57,693 nucleotides of DNA, taken from positions 1 through 57,693 of the forward strand of contig CACEEB010000005.1 of assembly GCA_902558495.1 (NCBI GenBank), read 5' to 3'. Under the pieces are notes generated by a model that worked only from the letters and a program-made list of their open reading frames with translations, did not search any database and was not told the origin of the DNA. Origin of the DNA: an uncultured OM43 clade bacterium. Its GTDB lineage: Bacteria; Pseudomonadota; Gammaproteobacteria; Burkholderiales; Methylophilaceae. A program made the translations under genes and the position numbers. Within the stretch, counting starts at the first letter, position 1. Each line of letters opens with the position of its first letter. Positions 33,990 through 44,999 of the stretch are shown piece after piece.

Positions 33990-34934
33990 ATGAAAAATGA
34001 CATTATCAATATTGCTCTGGCTAACCCACGAGGTTTTTGTGCTGGTGTTGAGCGGGCAATTGTAATAGTTGAAAAGGCACTTAAAAAGTTTGGGTCCCCA
34101 ATTTATGTTCGGCATGAAGTGGTACATAATAAATTTGTCATTGAAGACCTCAAAAAAAAGGGCGCTATATTTGTTGATGATATTGATGAAATTCCAAAAG
34201 GTAGTCACGTCATTTTCAGTGCTCATGGAGTATCCAAAACAGTAAAGCGAGACGCTGCTAAACACAATCTGACCCCAATAGATGCAACCTGTCCGTTAGT
34301 AACAAAAGTACATAGAGAAGTTAATCAAATGTATGACAAAAATTATCATATTATTATGATAGGGCATAAAGGTCATCCTGAAGTAGAGGGAACATTAGGT
34401 CAAATTGAAGCTAATTCTCCAGATGCATCTATTTGTTTAGTTGAATCATTAGAGGATATAGAAAAATTAAATATTCCAAAGTCAAAAAAAATCAGTTATG
34501 TAAGTCAAACCACCTTATCTGTTGATGATACAAAAACTATTATTGATGCTTTGAAAGATAAATATCCAAAAATTCAAGGACCTAAAGGATCTGACATTTG
34601 TTATGCAACACAGAATCGTCAAGATGCAATTAAACAGATGGTTGATAGCCAAGATTTAATCATAATAGTTGGCTCTAAAAATAGTTCTAACTCTAATAGA
34701 TTAGTAGAGATTGCCAAAAAAAATGGTACTCATGCTATGTTAGTCGATGATGTAAAAGATTTAGATTTAAATCTTCTCAATAATACAAAAAAAATAGGTA
34801 TTTCTGCTGGTGCATCTGCTCCAGAACAACAAATACAAAAAATTATTGATTCTTTGAAGCAAGATAAAAAAATCGTTATCACTGAAATTGAAGGTATAAA
34901 AGAAAATATCACCTTTAAACTTCCAATATTTTGA
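33990..34934 (+). CDS. ispH: 4-hydroxy-3-methylbut-2-enyl diphosphate reductase
   Basis: Last enzyme of the MEP pathway; it yields IPP and DMAPP using an Fe-S cluster (314 aa). The three cluster cysteines are visible in NPRGFCAGVERAI, DATCPLVTKVH and GSDICYATQNRQDAI. The proton-donor region includes SAGASAPE. The stop overlaps the TTG start of the next gene. Confidence 0.97.
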   Translation: MKNDIINIALANPRGFCAGVERAIVIVEKALKKFGSPIYVRHEVVHNKFVIEDLKKKGAIFVDDIDEIPKGSHVIFSAHGVSKTVKRDAAKHNLTPIDATCPLVTKVHREVNQMYDKNYHIIMIGHKGHPEVEGTLGQIEANSPDASICLVESLEDIEKLNIPKSKKISYVSQTTLSVDDTKTIIDALKDKYPKIQGPKGSDICYATQNRQDAIKQMVDSQDLIIIVGSKNSSNSNRLVEIAKKNGTHAMLVDDVKDLDLNLLNNTKKIGISAGASAPEQQIQKIIDSLKQDKKIVITEIEGIKENITFKLPIF

Positions 34935-35389
34935 TTAAAAAAAAATATAAAATTCCTATCTCATCATTAATTATTGTTCATACAAAAGATATGGAAGTTT
35001 TGTTATTACATCGACTAGATAAAGATGGTTATTGGCAATCAGTAACGGGGAGCTTAGAAGAAAACGAGTCACCTGTAGAGGCTGCTAAAAGAGAGCTTTA
35101 TGAGGAAACTGGCATTAAAGATCAAGAGTTTCCAATTCATAACTGGGAATTCTCTCAAGAGTATGAAATATTTGAACACTGGAGGTATCGATACCCGCCA
35201 TCTGTTTCATCAAATACTGAACATGTATTTAGCGTTGAACTACCAAAAAAAATTGCAATTAAAATTGCTCCAAAGGAACATAAGGATTTTAAATGGGTCT
35301 CTATTAATGATGCAATTGAAATGGTTTTTTCAGATACAAACGCAGATGCTTTGAGAAAGCTAAATGCAAAGAAACGGGCAAAAGGGTAA
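34931..35389 (+). CDS. nudB: Dihydroneopterin triphosphate diphosphatase (Nudix)
   Basis: Nudix hydrolase of 152 aa, probably the folate-pathway enzyme that removes pyrophosphate from dihydroneopterin triphosphate. The Nudix box spans about residues 38-60 with GSLEE at its start and RELYEETGI at its end. WQSVTGSLE and the HWRYRYPP segment fit NudB. The start is TTG 34931 overlapping the ispH stop (TTGA), so it probably depends on coupled translation. Other Nudix substrates are possible. Confidence 0.85.
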   Translation: MIKKKYKIPISSLIIVHTKDMEVLLLHRLDKDGYWQSVTGSLEENESPVEAAKRELYEETGIKDQEFPIHNWEFSQEYEIFEHWRYRYPPSVSSNTEHVFSVELPKKIAIKIAPKEHKDFKWVSINDAIEMVFSDTNADALRKLNAKKRAKG

Positions 35390-35397
35390 AATAAAGT

Positions 35398-36495
35398 ATG
35401 AATACAGCCGCAATAAAATTTGACGCTTTTGAAAATCTTAAAAACCAAGATTGTCAGCAAAGAATTCTTAAAGCTAGAAAGGTGCTTGGAGATGAAATTG
35501 TAATTCTAGGTCATCATTACCAAAATGAAGAAGTATACAGACATGCTGATTTAGCGGGGGACTCCCTTAAATTAGCAAAATATGTAGAAAATCTTGAAGC
35601 AAAATATATTATATTTCTGGGTGTTCATTTTATGGCAGAAGTTGCAAATATTCTCTCCAGACAAGATCAAATAACGGTTTTACCAGATCTATCTGCAGGA
35701 TGTTCAATGGCAGATATGGCCAATCTTGCGAAAGTAGAAAGATCTTATAGGGAGCTAAATAAAGTATTAGACTTTGACTCTGAAATTACTCCGATCACCT
35801 ACATTAACTCTGCTGCAGATTTAAAAGCCTTTTGTGGAGAGCATGAGGGTATCGTTTGTACTTCAACTAATGCTCCAAAAATTCTTGATTGGGCTTTTAA
35901 TCAAAAAGAAAAGGTTTTATTTTTTCCTGATCAAAACTTAGGTCGTTGGACGGGATATAAAATGGGAATTCCGCTTGATCTTATGCCAATTTGGGATCCT
36001 GACCTGCCCTTAGGAGGTCTTACAGAAGATGAAATAAAAAAAGCAAAAGTTTTGCTATGGAAGGGACATTGTGCCGTTCATCAGATGTTCAGACTGGAAC
36101 ACATTCAGCACTTTAAAAAAAATCATCCTGATGGTTTTGTAATTTCTCACCCTGAATCACCATTTGAAGTGTGCCTTAATTCGGATCTAGTAGGTTCAAC
36201 AGAATTTATTTTAAATACAATTAAAGAGGCTGATCCAAATACAAAATGGCTCGTTGGAACTGAGCTAAACTTAGTAAATAGACTTGCGAATGAAATGAAA
36301 GCAGAAGGAAAATTAGTACAGTTTATGTCGCATGTAGTCTGCGAGTGTTCAACAATGGCAAGGATTGATCCTCAGCATCTTGCATGGACATTGGAGAATA
36401 TAATTAATGGTATCCCCGTAAATGTAATTACTGTTCCAAAAAATGAAGCAAAATTTGCCAAATTAACCTTGGATAAAATGCTTGAAGTCTCTTGA
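35398..36495 (+). CDS. nadA: Quinolinate synthase A
   Basis: Fe-S enzyme that condenses iminoaspartate and dihydroxyacetone phosphate to quinolinate for NAD synthesis (365 aa). Cluster cysteines are visible in DLSAGCSMADMAN, HEGIVCTSTNAP and SHVVCECSTMARI. ILGHHYQNEEVYRHAD near the start is the family signature. Last of the plus-strand run from mreB. It converges with the ferredoxin gene 10 bp away, with no terminator visible. Confidence 0.96.
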   Translation: MNTAAIKFDAFENLKNQDCQQRILKARKVLGDEIVILGHHYQNEEVYRHADLAGDSLKLAKYVENLEAKYIIFLGVHFMAEVANILSRQDQITVLPDLSAGCSMADMANLAKVERSYRELNKVLDFDSEITPITYINSAADLKAFCGEHEGIVCTSTNAPKILDWAFNQKEKVLFFPDQNLGRWTGYKMGIPLDLMPIWDPDLPLGGLTEDEIKKAKVLLWKGHCAVHQMFRLEHIQHFKKNHPDGFVISHPESPFEVCLNSDLVGSTEFILNTIKEADPNTKWLVGTELNLVNRLANEMKAEGKLVQFMSHVVCECSTMARIDPQHLAWTLENIINGIPVNVITVPKNEAKFAKLTLDKMLEVS

Positions 36496-36505
36496 TAAAT
36501 TAGAA

Positions 36506-36814
36506 TTAAACCAATAAACGTTTTACGATATTTCCCTTAACAATATGTTCGTTGATAATTTCATCAATATCGTTGCGATCAATATATCGGTACCAGATAT
36601 CATCTGGATAAATTACTAATAATGGTCCATCTTGACATCGATCAAAACATCCAGCTCTATTTACTCGGCATTTTTTAAAGCCTCTAAGATCCATGGCTTT
36701 TATTTTATCCTTCATATACAAAAAAATATTATTAGCATCACAATCCATACAACATTGTGCATTATCATCCCTTTGATTAAGGCAGAAAAAAATATGGTAT
36801 TTGTAATAACTCAC
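36506..36814 (-). CDS. Thioredoxin-like [2Fe-2S] ferredoxin
   Basis: A 102-residue protein of the thioredoxin-fold 2Fe-2S ferredoxin family, an electron carrier of uncertain partner. YHIFFCLNQRDDNAQCCMDC gives the first ligand cysteines, and KCRVNRAGCFDRCQDGP gives the second group; the rest of the chain, with VIYPDDIWYR, fits the fold. It lies 9 bp downstream of the cytochrome b561 gene on the same strand, and co-transcription is likely. Confidence 0.87.
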   Translation of the reverse strand: MSYYKYHIFFCLNQRDDNAQCCMDCDANNIFLYMKDKIKAMDLRGFKKCRVNRAGCFDRCQDGPLLVIYPDDIWYRYIDRNDIDEIINEHIVKGNIVKRLLV

Positions 36815-36823
36815 TGAAAGTAT

Positions 36824-37435
36824 TTATTTATGAAACCACATACGTCTTAGTGTGCCATCTTTATCGATGAAAGAATGTTTTATTGCTCCTGCAATATGAA
36901 AAAATAAAATTAGTAGGATTAATAAACCAAAAATTTTATGAAATTCTAGAAATAATTCTCTTGCTGGTTTATTATCAATGCCTCCAATTAGCTCTATTCC
37001 GAACCATGAAATTCCATATTTACTTGAAATAGACATAATAATTCCAGCCAATGGAGTGGCAAACATAAGAAAATAAAGCCCATGGTGAGCAGCTGTAGCA
37101 ACTCTTTTCTCCCAAGGCTTCATAGTATTTAATAGTGCCGGTGGTTTATGGGTTAAGCGCCAAAAAATTCTATATATAATCAGTATAAATAATGAAACCC
37201 CAACTGACTTGTGAAGCGTAAAATAAAAAGAACGAGGTGACATTTCCTTGGCAACCTCCCAGCTATATATGCCTAAATTAAATAAATCAAATGATAAGGA
37301 TTTAGGAGCTTTTTTTGGTATTTCCTCCATATACCAGCCCAAGATAAACATAAAAATAATACCAAGACCAATTAACCAATGTAAAAAAATTGAAACATTA
37401 TGATATTGAGATGAATTTTTTTTTAAACTTGCCAT
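36824..37435 (-). CDS. Cytochrome b561
   Basis: Four-helix di-haem membrane cytochrome of 203 aa that moves electrons between quinol and periplasmic or membrane partners. Candidate haem-ligand histidines lie in each helix: H19 in FLHWLIGLGI, the histidine in FYFTLHKSVGVS, AAHHGLYFLMF and FHKIFGLLILLILFFH. It is divergent from the exported metallohydrolase gene, with 83 bp between start codons. No substrate can be assigned. Confidence 0.88.
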   Translation of the reverse strand: MASLKKNSSQYHNVSIFLHWLIGLGIIFMFILGWYMEEIPKKAPKSLSFDLFNLGIYSWEVAKEMSPRSFYFTLHKSVGVSLFILIIYRIFWRLTHKPPALLNTMKPWEKRVATAAHHGLYFLMFATPLAGIIMSISSKYGISWFGIELIGGIDNKPARELFLEFHKIFGLLILLILFFHIAGAIKHSFIDKDGTLRRMWFHK

Positions 37436-37518
37436 TCGATTAAATGTCTTTTAGATATAAAGGTGTAAAATAAATTTAAGTTTAAAGGTTTACGAATAAA
37501 ATTAAAAGAATAAAATTC

Positions 37519-38433
37519 ATGAAAATAATACTATATTTGCTTTTATTAATTAATGCCCAGATTATCTTTGCAGATGATCTTAGTTTTAAAGAGATTCAAC
37601 CTGGAATTTATGTGCATCAAGGTGAGCACCTTGATGTTGATCATGGCTATCACGGGGATATATGTAATATAGGATTTATTATAGGGGATCAAAGTGTTGC
37701 TGTGATTGATACTGGTGGAAGCTTAAAAATTGGTCGTCAATTATTAAAAGCCATCAGAGAGAAAACATCACTTCCTATCAGCTATGTCATAAATACCCAT
37801 GTACATCTAGATCATATTTATGGAAATGCTGCATTTATAAGCGAAAATCCTATATTTGTTGGTCACTCAGAGCTTCCAAAAGCTATGCTACTCCGTAAAG
37901 AATTTTATGAAATAACAAATCAAAACTTCTTAAATATTCCACCCGAAGAATCCATCCAAATTCCCCCTTCTTTACTTATCTCTGTCAATAAACCCCAGGA
38001 AATTGATCTTGGCAATCGTAAGTTGAGACTTGAGGCATTCCCTTCAGCACACACAAATAATGATTTGATTGTAGTGGATATAAATACCAAAACAGCATGG
38101 CTTGCCGATTTAATGTTTACTGAAAGAACTCCCTCTATGGATGGGGATATTCATGGATGGATCAATGCTTTGGAAAAAATAGAAAAAAGTAACTATGAAG
38201 TGATTATTCCAGGACATGGAACACCACCAACAAATAATAATAAAGCAATAGGAAAAATAAAATCTTATCTAGAATTACTCCGTAATGAAATCAGACAAGC
38301 TATAGATGATGGTATGGATCTTCAGGATGCACTTGATACCATCGCGCGTTCAGAAAAAAATAAATGGGAGCTATTTGACGTCCAAAATGCAAGAAATATC
38401 AATATGGTTTACCCCATTATGGAATGGGAATAA
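37519..38433 (+). CDS. Exported metallo-beta-lactamase-fold hydrolase (quinoprotein relay type)
   Basis: A periplasmic protein of 304 aa with a signal peptide ending about IIFADD. The zinc site is visible: THVHLDHIYGN, the histidine in VGHSE, the aspartate in WLADLMFTE and PGHGTPP. The N-terminal IQPGIYVHQGEHLDVDHGYH and overall length resemble the quinoprotein relay system zinc metallohydrolases found with PQQ dehydrogenases. This subfamily call is from memory. Substrate is unknown. Neighbouring cytochrome b561 and a pqqA elsewhere in the window make a link to quinoprotein metabolism reasonable but unproven. Confidence 0.8.
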   Translation: MKIILYLLLLINAQIIFADDLSFKEIQPGIYVHQGEHLDVDHGYHGDICNIGFIIGDQSVAVIDTGGSLKIGRQLLKAIREKTSLPISYVINTHVHLDHIYGNAAFISENPIFVGHSELPKAMLLRKEFYEITNQNFLNIPPEESIQIPPSLLISVNKPQEIDLGNRKLRLEAFPSAHTNNDLIVVDINTKTAWLADLMFTERTPSMDGDIHGWINALEKIEKSNYEVIIPGHGTPPTNNNKAIGKIKSYLELLRNEIRQAIDDGMDLQDALDTIARSEKNKWELFDVQNARNINMVYPIMEWE

Positions 38434-38444
38434 ACCATAGCATA

Positions 38445-38861
38445 CTATTTATTTTTCTCTTTAGCTGAACAAAAATTATCTAAACTATAGCTAGTATTTG
38501 AATTAATAGCGAGATGAAGCAGTCCACCTGTTATGGCTAAATATTGTAAAACTTGAAGCATAAGTGGTTGGCCAGCTAACGTATTGAAAAGATAAATCAA
38601 AGACCATATCAAAGAGTAGGCAGATAAAACATATGCTGATAGCTTTGTTTTATAGCCTAATATTAACGTAAGACCAAAAACGAACTGAACAATAACACTG
38701 ATTGGAGCAAAAATACCAGGCACCCCTCGAGCTCCCAACATATCTTGATATATTGCATATCCATCAGGCGTTTTCAGTAAAGTGTTTAAAAGTAAAATTA
38801 CTCCAATAAAAAAAATTGAAGCTAAAAATAATCGTGCTATAAAACTAAAAAAATTTTCCAT
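38445..38861 (-). CDS. DoxX-family membrane protein
   Basis: A 138-residue integral membrane protein with four hydrophobic helices and the DoxX features RLFLASIFFIGVILLLN, QDMLGARGVPGIFAP and VQFVFGLTLILGYKTK. DoxX-type proteins associate with thiosulfate:quinone or oxidative-stress membrane complexes, but many have no known role. It converges with the metallohydrolase 11 bp away. A 9-bp inverted repeat lies about 70 bp upstream of its start. Confidence 0.83.
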   Translation of the reverse strand: MENFFSFIARLFLASIFFIGVILLLNTLLKTPDGYAIYQDMLGARGVPGIFAPISVIVQFVFGLTLILGYKTKLSAYVLSAYSLIWSLIYLFNTLAGQPLMLQVLQYLAITGGLLHLAINSNTSYSLDNFCSAKEKNK

Positions 38862-38929
38862 TAAATTGTCCTTCGAATATTTATAAACAGCATAATGCCC
38901 TTAAATAATTTTACTCGCAACTTTTTATC

Positions 38930-38963
38930 AACTTTTAAAATTGCCTAACAACGATTAAAAGTT
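38930..38963 (-). repeat. 9-bp perfect inverted repeat upstream of doxX-type gene
   Basis: AACTTTTAA (38930-38938) and TTAAAAGTT (38955-38963) are perfect reverse complements separated by 16 bases. They lie between the mutY stop and the DoxX-type gene start, in the 138-bp gap that should hold the promoter of the latter. AT-only palindromes can arise by chance in such DNA, so function is uncertain. Confidence 0.4.
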
Positions 38964-38999
38964 AAAAGAAATCAATAATAATCAATTTAAAACGTTACT

Positions 39000-40037
39000 T
39001 TAAATACCCTCTAGTAATTTTTTAATCGGGGTAGGTAATCCAATATGTTTAATTTCTTCTTTATCAACCCATTTGAATTTTTCATTAATTACTTTATTGA
39101 TTGGTTTATGAATTTGAATATGCTCAAAAAATAACCTCATTTTATAATGACTAAAAGTTGCTAATGTTGATCCTTCTCTTAATCCTATGTATGCCTCCTC
39201 TCCCAAAAAGTCTTTCACCCACTTTTGTGGTTGACAATCTTTATGAATTTCTGGGAGCGACCACAAGCCCTCCCATACCGATGAACGTATTCTTTTTTCC
39301 AAAAGAATATATCCTTCCTTTTCCACAACCAATGCATAAACATCACGTGTTGGTATTTTTTTCTTTGGTTTTTTTGCAGGAATATGATCAATCCAATTCC
39401 TTTTATGACTTTCACACTTTTTTTTAATAGGGCAATCTTTGCATGATGGTGAATTAACTTTACATATTGTTGCACCTAAATCCATTAAGGCTTGAGTGTA
39501 TATAGAAATATCTTTGGAAGGTAAATTCCTCTCTGCTAATTCCCAAAGCTTATTTTTTATTGTAGATACTCCAGCATACTCTTTGATGCCATAAAATCGG
39601 CAAAAAACCCGCACAACATTTGCATCTAAAATCGGTGCAGGATTTTTAAAGGCTAATGCACAGATTGCCCCCGCAGTAGATCTTCCAATGCCTGGTAATG
39701 TCATTAAATCCTCAACTTTCATTGGAAATCTGGAATGGTATTTCTCCACCACAATTTTGGCACTTTGCATAATAAATTTAGCTCTTCGGTAATAGCCAAG
39801 ACCGCTCCAATGTTCCATTACTTCATCTTCTTGGGCGTCTGCAAGTCTATTAATATTAGGAAATGTTTGTATAAATTTATTAAAATAAGGAATTACGGTT
39901 TTTACTTGAGTTTGCTGCAACATCATCTCTGAAATCCAAATCTGGTATGCATCATTCGTTTTCTGCCATGGTAGATTATGTCGACCTGCCTGTTTTTGCC
40001 AACTGATTAATTTTGAAGCAATGTATGGCTTAACCAT
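39000..40037 (-). CDS. mutY: Adenine DNA glycosylase MutY
   Basis: Removes adenine mispaired with 8-oxoguanine (345 aa). The catalytic residues E37 (ISEMMLQQTQV) and D138 (ILDANVVRVF) sit at the same numbers as in E. coli, as do the Fe-S cysteines C192, C199, C202 and C208. The helix-hairpin-helix LMTLPGIGRSTAG is present. A C-terminal Nudix-like domain that recognises oxoG starts about residue 230. It follows uppP by 8 bp on the same strand. Confidence 0.97.
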   Translation of the reverse strand: MVKPYIASKLISWQKQAGRHNLPWQKTNDAYQIWISEMMLQQTQVKTVIPYFNKFIQTFPNINRLADAQEDEVMEHWSGLGYYRRAKFIMQSAKIVVEKYHSRFPMKVEDLMTLPGIGRSTAGAICALAFKNPAPILDANVVRVFCRFYGIKEYAGVSTIKNKLWELAERNLPSKDISIYTQALMDLGATICKVNSPSCKDCPIKKKCESHKRNWIDHIPAKKPKKKIPTRDVYALVVEKEGYILLEKRIRSSVWEGLWSLPEIHKDCQPQKWVKDFLGEEAYIGLREGSTLATFSHYKMRLFFEHIQIHKPINKVINEKFKWVDKEEIKHIGLPTPIKKLLEGI

Positions 40038-40045
40038 TTTTTATA

Positions 40046-40843
40046 TTAATAAAAATATATGAGGGTAATAAGGCCAATAATTATTCTGTACCAACCAAAC
40101 CCTATAAAATTATTGTGTGCCACATACCTTATAAAGATTCTTATCACTAATAATGCGCTAATATAAGCTGTCACAAAGCCCACAAGAAAAACAACGAAAT
40201 CATCTTTATCAAGTACATGAAAATTCATTATAAGATCGTATAAACTAGCGGCAATAATAATAGGTATGGCCAAGAAAAATGAAAATTCAGTAGCAGTTTT
40301 TCTATCTAAACCACATAATACTCCTCCCATTATTGTTGCTGCGGCTCTTGAAACACCAGGAATCAGTGAAAAACATTGAGCCAGTCCAATTAATAATGCT
40401 TGTTTAAAAGATACATGATCGGAAGAAGTCTTAATAGAAATTAGCATTCTTTTTTCAATCACAATCATAATTACTCCACCTACAATCAAAGCAACTGCTA
40501 CAGTAATCGGGTTAAATAAAAATTCCTTAATTAATGCGTGGAAAAAAAATCCAAGACATGCTGCAGGGATAAAAGCTATTCCAATGGCTATAAAAAATTT
40601 CTGTGCTTCCGATTTATGAGGGATATCACATATGGTGCTTATTAGTCTTTTTCTATATTCAGTGATTACGGCCAATATCGCACCAAGTTGAATGAATATT
40701 TCAAAAACTTCGCTAGATTTATCAGAAAAATTTAAAAAATCTGCAGCTATTATAAGATGGCCAGTTGAACTAACTGGCAGAAACTCTGTTGCACCTTCGA
40801 TAATGCCTAATAAAAAAGCCACCCATAGCAAATATAAATCCAT
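40046..40843 (-). CDS. uppP: Undecaprenyl-diphosphatase UppP (BacA)
   Basis: Inner-membrane phosphatase that recycles undecaprenyl pyrophosphate for cell-wall synthesis (265 aa, about eight helices). The catalytic motifs are visible: GATEFLPVSSTGHLI near residue 17 and PGVSRAAATIMGG near residue 163. It lies 21 bp after the thiC stop and upstream of mutY, so the TPP-controlled transcript may extend into it. Confidence 0.96.
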   Translation of the reverse strand: MDLYLLWVAFLLGIIEGATEFLPVSSTGHLIIAADFLNFSDKSSEVFEIFIQLGAILAVITEYRKRLISTICDIPHKSEAQKFFIAIGIAFIPAACLGFFFHALIKEFLFNPITVAVALIVGGVIMIVIEKRMLISIKTSSDHVSFKQALLIGLAQCFSLIPGVSRAAATIMGGVLCGLDRKTATEFSFFLAIPIIIAASLYDLIMNFHVLDKDDFVVFLVGFVTAYISALLVIRIFIRYVAHNNFIGFGWYRIIIGLITLIYFY

Positions 40844-40864
40844 ATTAAGATTGTATGCTAATCG

Positions 40865-42886
<2,022 letters not shown>

Positions 42887-43037
42887 AACCTTTAAATTAC
42901 GCGAATCTATTTAAATGCGCAAGCTTGGTGAGTGAAAAATGAATCTTTTTCATATAAAAATAGTCGATAGATGATGACTTCACTCGGATATAATAACAAT
43001 TCATTTTTAATTACCCATTATCACTTAATATTTATTC

Positions 43038-44441
43038 ATGATTGACGAAAAACCTCTAATAAAATTCAAATTTTTAGAATTGCAACGAAAATTTTCATTT
43101 ATTTTACTGTTTACTCTTCTTTTCCATCATGCGTTTAGTGAAGAGACAGATTTAATTGAGATATATAATAAGGCAGTTGCTCATGATGCCCTTTTAGCAT
43201 CCGTAGAGTTTGAGAATCAAGCAACGCAAGAATTAATATCCCAAGGGCGTTCGTTATTTTTTCCAAGTATTACAGCTAATATTGGATTCGATGAAAAAGA
43301 TAATGAACGAAAAATATTAACCTCAGAAATATCTAGCAATGTTCTTTTATCGGGAGATAAAGCAGATTTTCATAGTTATGATTATGGAATCACAATCAAG
43401 CAACCTTTGTTTAATTACGGTGCCTTTCAACAATATAAAAAAATATTATCCCAAACAAGTCTGTCCGAAAAAAAATTACTCCTAGCACAACAGGATTTAA
43501 TGTATCGTGTGTCTTTAGTTTATTTCGAGACTTTAATGGCTCGAGATGAAATTGATCTTTTAAATGCGCAAAAAAAATCAATATCTGAGCAGCTTCTCGA
43601 GGCTAGAGCACGTTACAATGCTGGATTAATTTCAATAACTGATGTAAATGAAGCACAAACGAAATCCTCAATGATTGAAGCACAAAAAATTGCTGCAATC
43701 CAAAAGCTAAAAATTAAACATCGGCAAATCGAATCATTGACGGGGGAATTTCCTAAGAAAATTAAAGGTATTAATACTGTAATAGGTTTTGAAGAATTAA
43801 AAGATATTATTGATAAATGGATCAGTCTCGCGATAGAAAATAATTTAGAGCTTAGAATAAAACAGGATGAAATTAAAATTGCTGAGGGTGAAATAAAGGT
43901 TAGAAAATCGGATCGATATCCAACTATTGATGCCATTGCAACAAGATCAAGGAATTGGGATAAGGGTGGTTATCCATATGGTGCAATACAAAATGAAGGG
44001 TCCAGATCGTTTTCGGACGTATTAGGTGTTCAAATTAATATTCCAATCTTTAGTGGGGGATTTGCATCCTCAAGAGTAAGAGAAGCCCAAAAATTAAAAC
44101 TTAAAACAATGGAGGATGCAGAATATCTTAAAAGACAAGTGGAGTTGAAGGTAAGAGAAAATTATTTAAACCTACAAGCAAACTATGCTGAAATAGAAGC
44201 ATATCAACAAGCTTTAAGTTCCTCGAAATTACAGGTTGAATCAACTCAGCTAGCATTTAAGGAAGGGTTGAGAAATAGTGTTGAAGTTTTAGTGGCTCAA
44301 CAAGTTTTGTTTAATGCAAAGCGTGATTTATTAAAGTCGCGCTATAATTATTTAATGAATATAATAAATCTTAAATTATCAGTAGGCATACTAGCTTTTG
44401 AAGATCTTCAAGAAATTAATCAATACTTATCTTCCCAATAA
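43038..44441 (+). CDS. tolC: TolC-family outer-membrane channel protein
   Basis: Outer-membrane efflux or type I secretion exit duct (467 aa). A signal peptide lies within the first about 35 residues, ending near FHHAFSEETDL. Two outer-membrane-efflux repeats follow, each with long coiled-coil helices, e.g. ARYNAGLISITDVNEAQTK and LAFKEGLRNSVEVLVAQQ, the hallmark of the duplicated fold. No pump or adaptor gene is adjacent. It is divergent from thiC and 3 bp before the next gene. Confidence 0.9.
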   Translation: MIDEKPLIKFKFLELQRKFSFILLFTLLFHHAFSEETDLIEIYNKAVAHDALLASVEFENQATQELISQGRSLFFPSITANIGFDEKDNERKILTSEISSNVLLSGDKADFHSYDYGITIKQPLFNYGAFQQYKKILSQTSLSEKKLLLAQQDLMYRVSLVYFETLMARDEIDLLNAQKKSISEQLLEARARYNAGLISITDVNEAQTKSSMIEAQKIAAIQKLKIKHRQIESLTGEFPKKIKGINTVIGFEELKDIIDKWISLAIENNLELRIKQDEIKIAEGEIKVRKSDRYPTIDAIATRSRNWDKGGYPYGAIQNEGSRSFSDVLGVQINIPIFSGGFASSRVREAQKLKLKTMEDAEYLKRQVELKVRENYLNLQANYAEIEAYQQALSSSKLQVESTQLAFKEGLRNSVEVLVAQQVLFNAKRDLLKSRYNYLMNIINLKLSVGILAFEDLQEINQYLSSQ

Positions 44442-44444
44442 ATC

Positions 44445-44999
44445 ATGATAGCCAGTGCTGAAAAAAGTCAATTAGTTATTATAGATGTGCAAGAAAAACT
44501 TTCGGCAGCAATGCCCACTGAGGTCCTTAATAAACTTGTTAAACGAATTGAGTTATTAGTGGCTGCATCTAATGGTTTAGATATACCCTATATATGTACA
44601 GAGCAATACCCCAAAGGATTAGGCAAAACATTACCCAAAATGCAATCTTTCTTAAGTCAAGCCAAGTATGTAGAAAAAAAGAGTTTTGACTGTTGTGCAG
44701 AACCTATTTTCAATAGGTATTTAGTAAGAACAAGGCCGCAAATATTTTTAATGGGAATGGAGGCTCATATTTGTGTCCTCCAGACCGCTCTCACTCTTAT
44801 GGATAAAGATAAAGATGTTTTTGTAGTTGAAGATGCCATAGTATCAAGAAATATTCTCAACAAACAAAATGCACTTAATCGTCTTCGTCAAGCAGGCTGT
44901 GTTGTTACGAATACTGAGTCTATTATTTTTGAGTGGTTAAAAACTTCCGACCACGAAATATTTAAAAGTCTTGCGCCTCTTATCAAAGAAATTGATTAA
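44445..44999 (+). CDS. Isochorismatase-family cysteine hydrolase
   Basis: A 184-residue hydrolase of the isochorismatase superfamily, YcaC-like. The Asp-Lys-Cys triad is suggested by the aspartate in LVIIDVQEKL near residue 14, the lysine in KKSFDCC and the cysteine in GMEAHICVLQTAL. The actual substrate is unknown; the family includes amidases and nicotinamidases. It follows the TolC-like gene by 3 bp. Its 3' end overlaps waaA on the opposite strand by 17 bp. Confidence 0.87.
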   Translation: MIASAEKSQLVIIDVQEKLSAAMPTEVLNKLVKRIELLVAASNGLDIPYICTEQYPKGLGKTLPKMQSFLSQAKYVEKKSFDCCAEPIFNRYLVRTRPQIFLMGMEAHICVLQTALTLMDKDKDVFVVEDAIVSRNILNKQNALNRLRQAGCVVTNTESIIFEWLKTSDHEIFKSLAPLIKEID

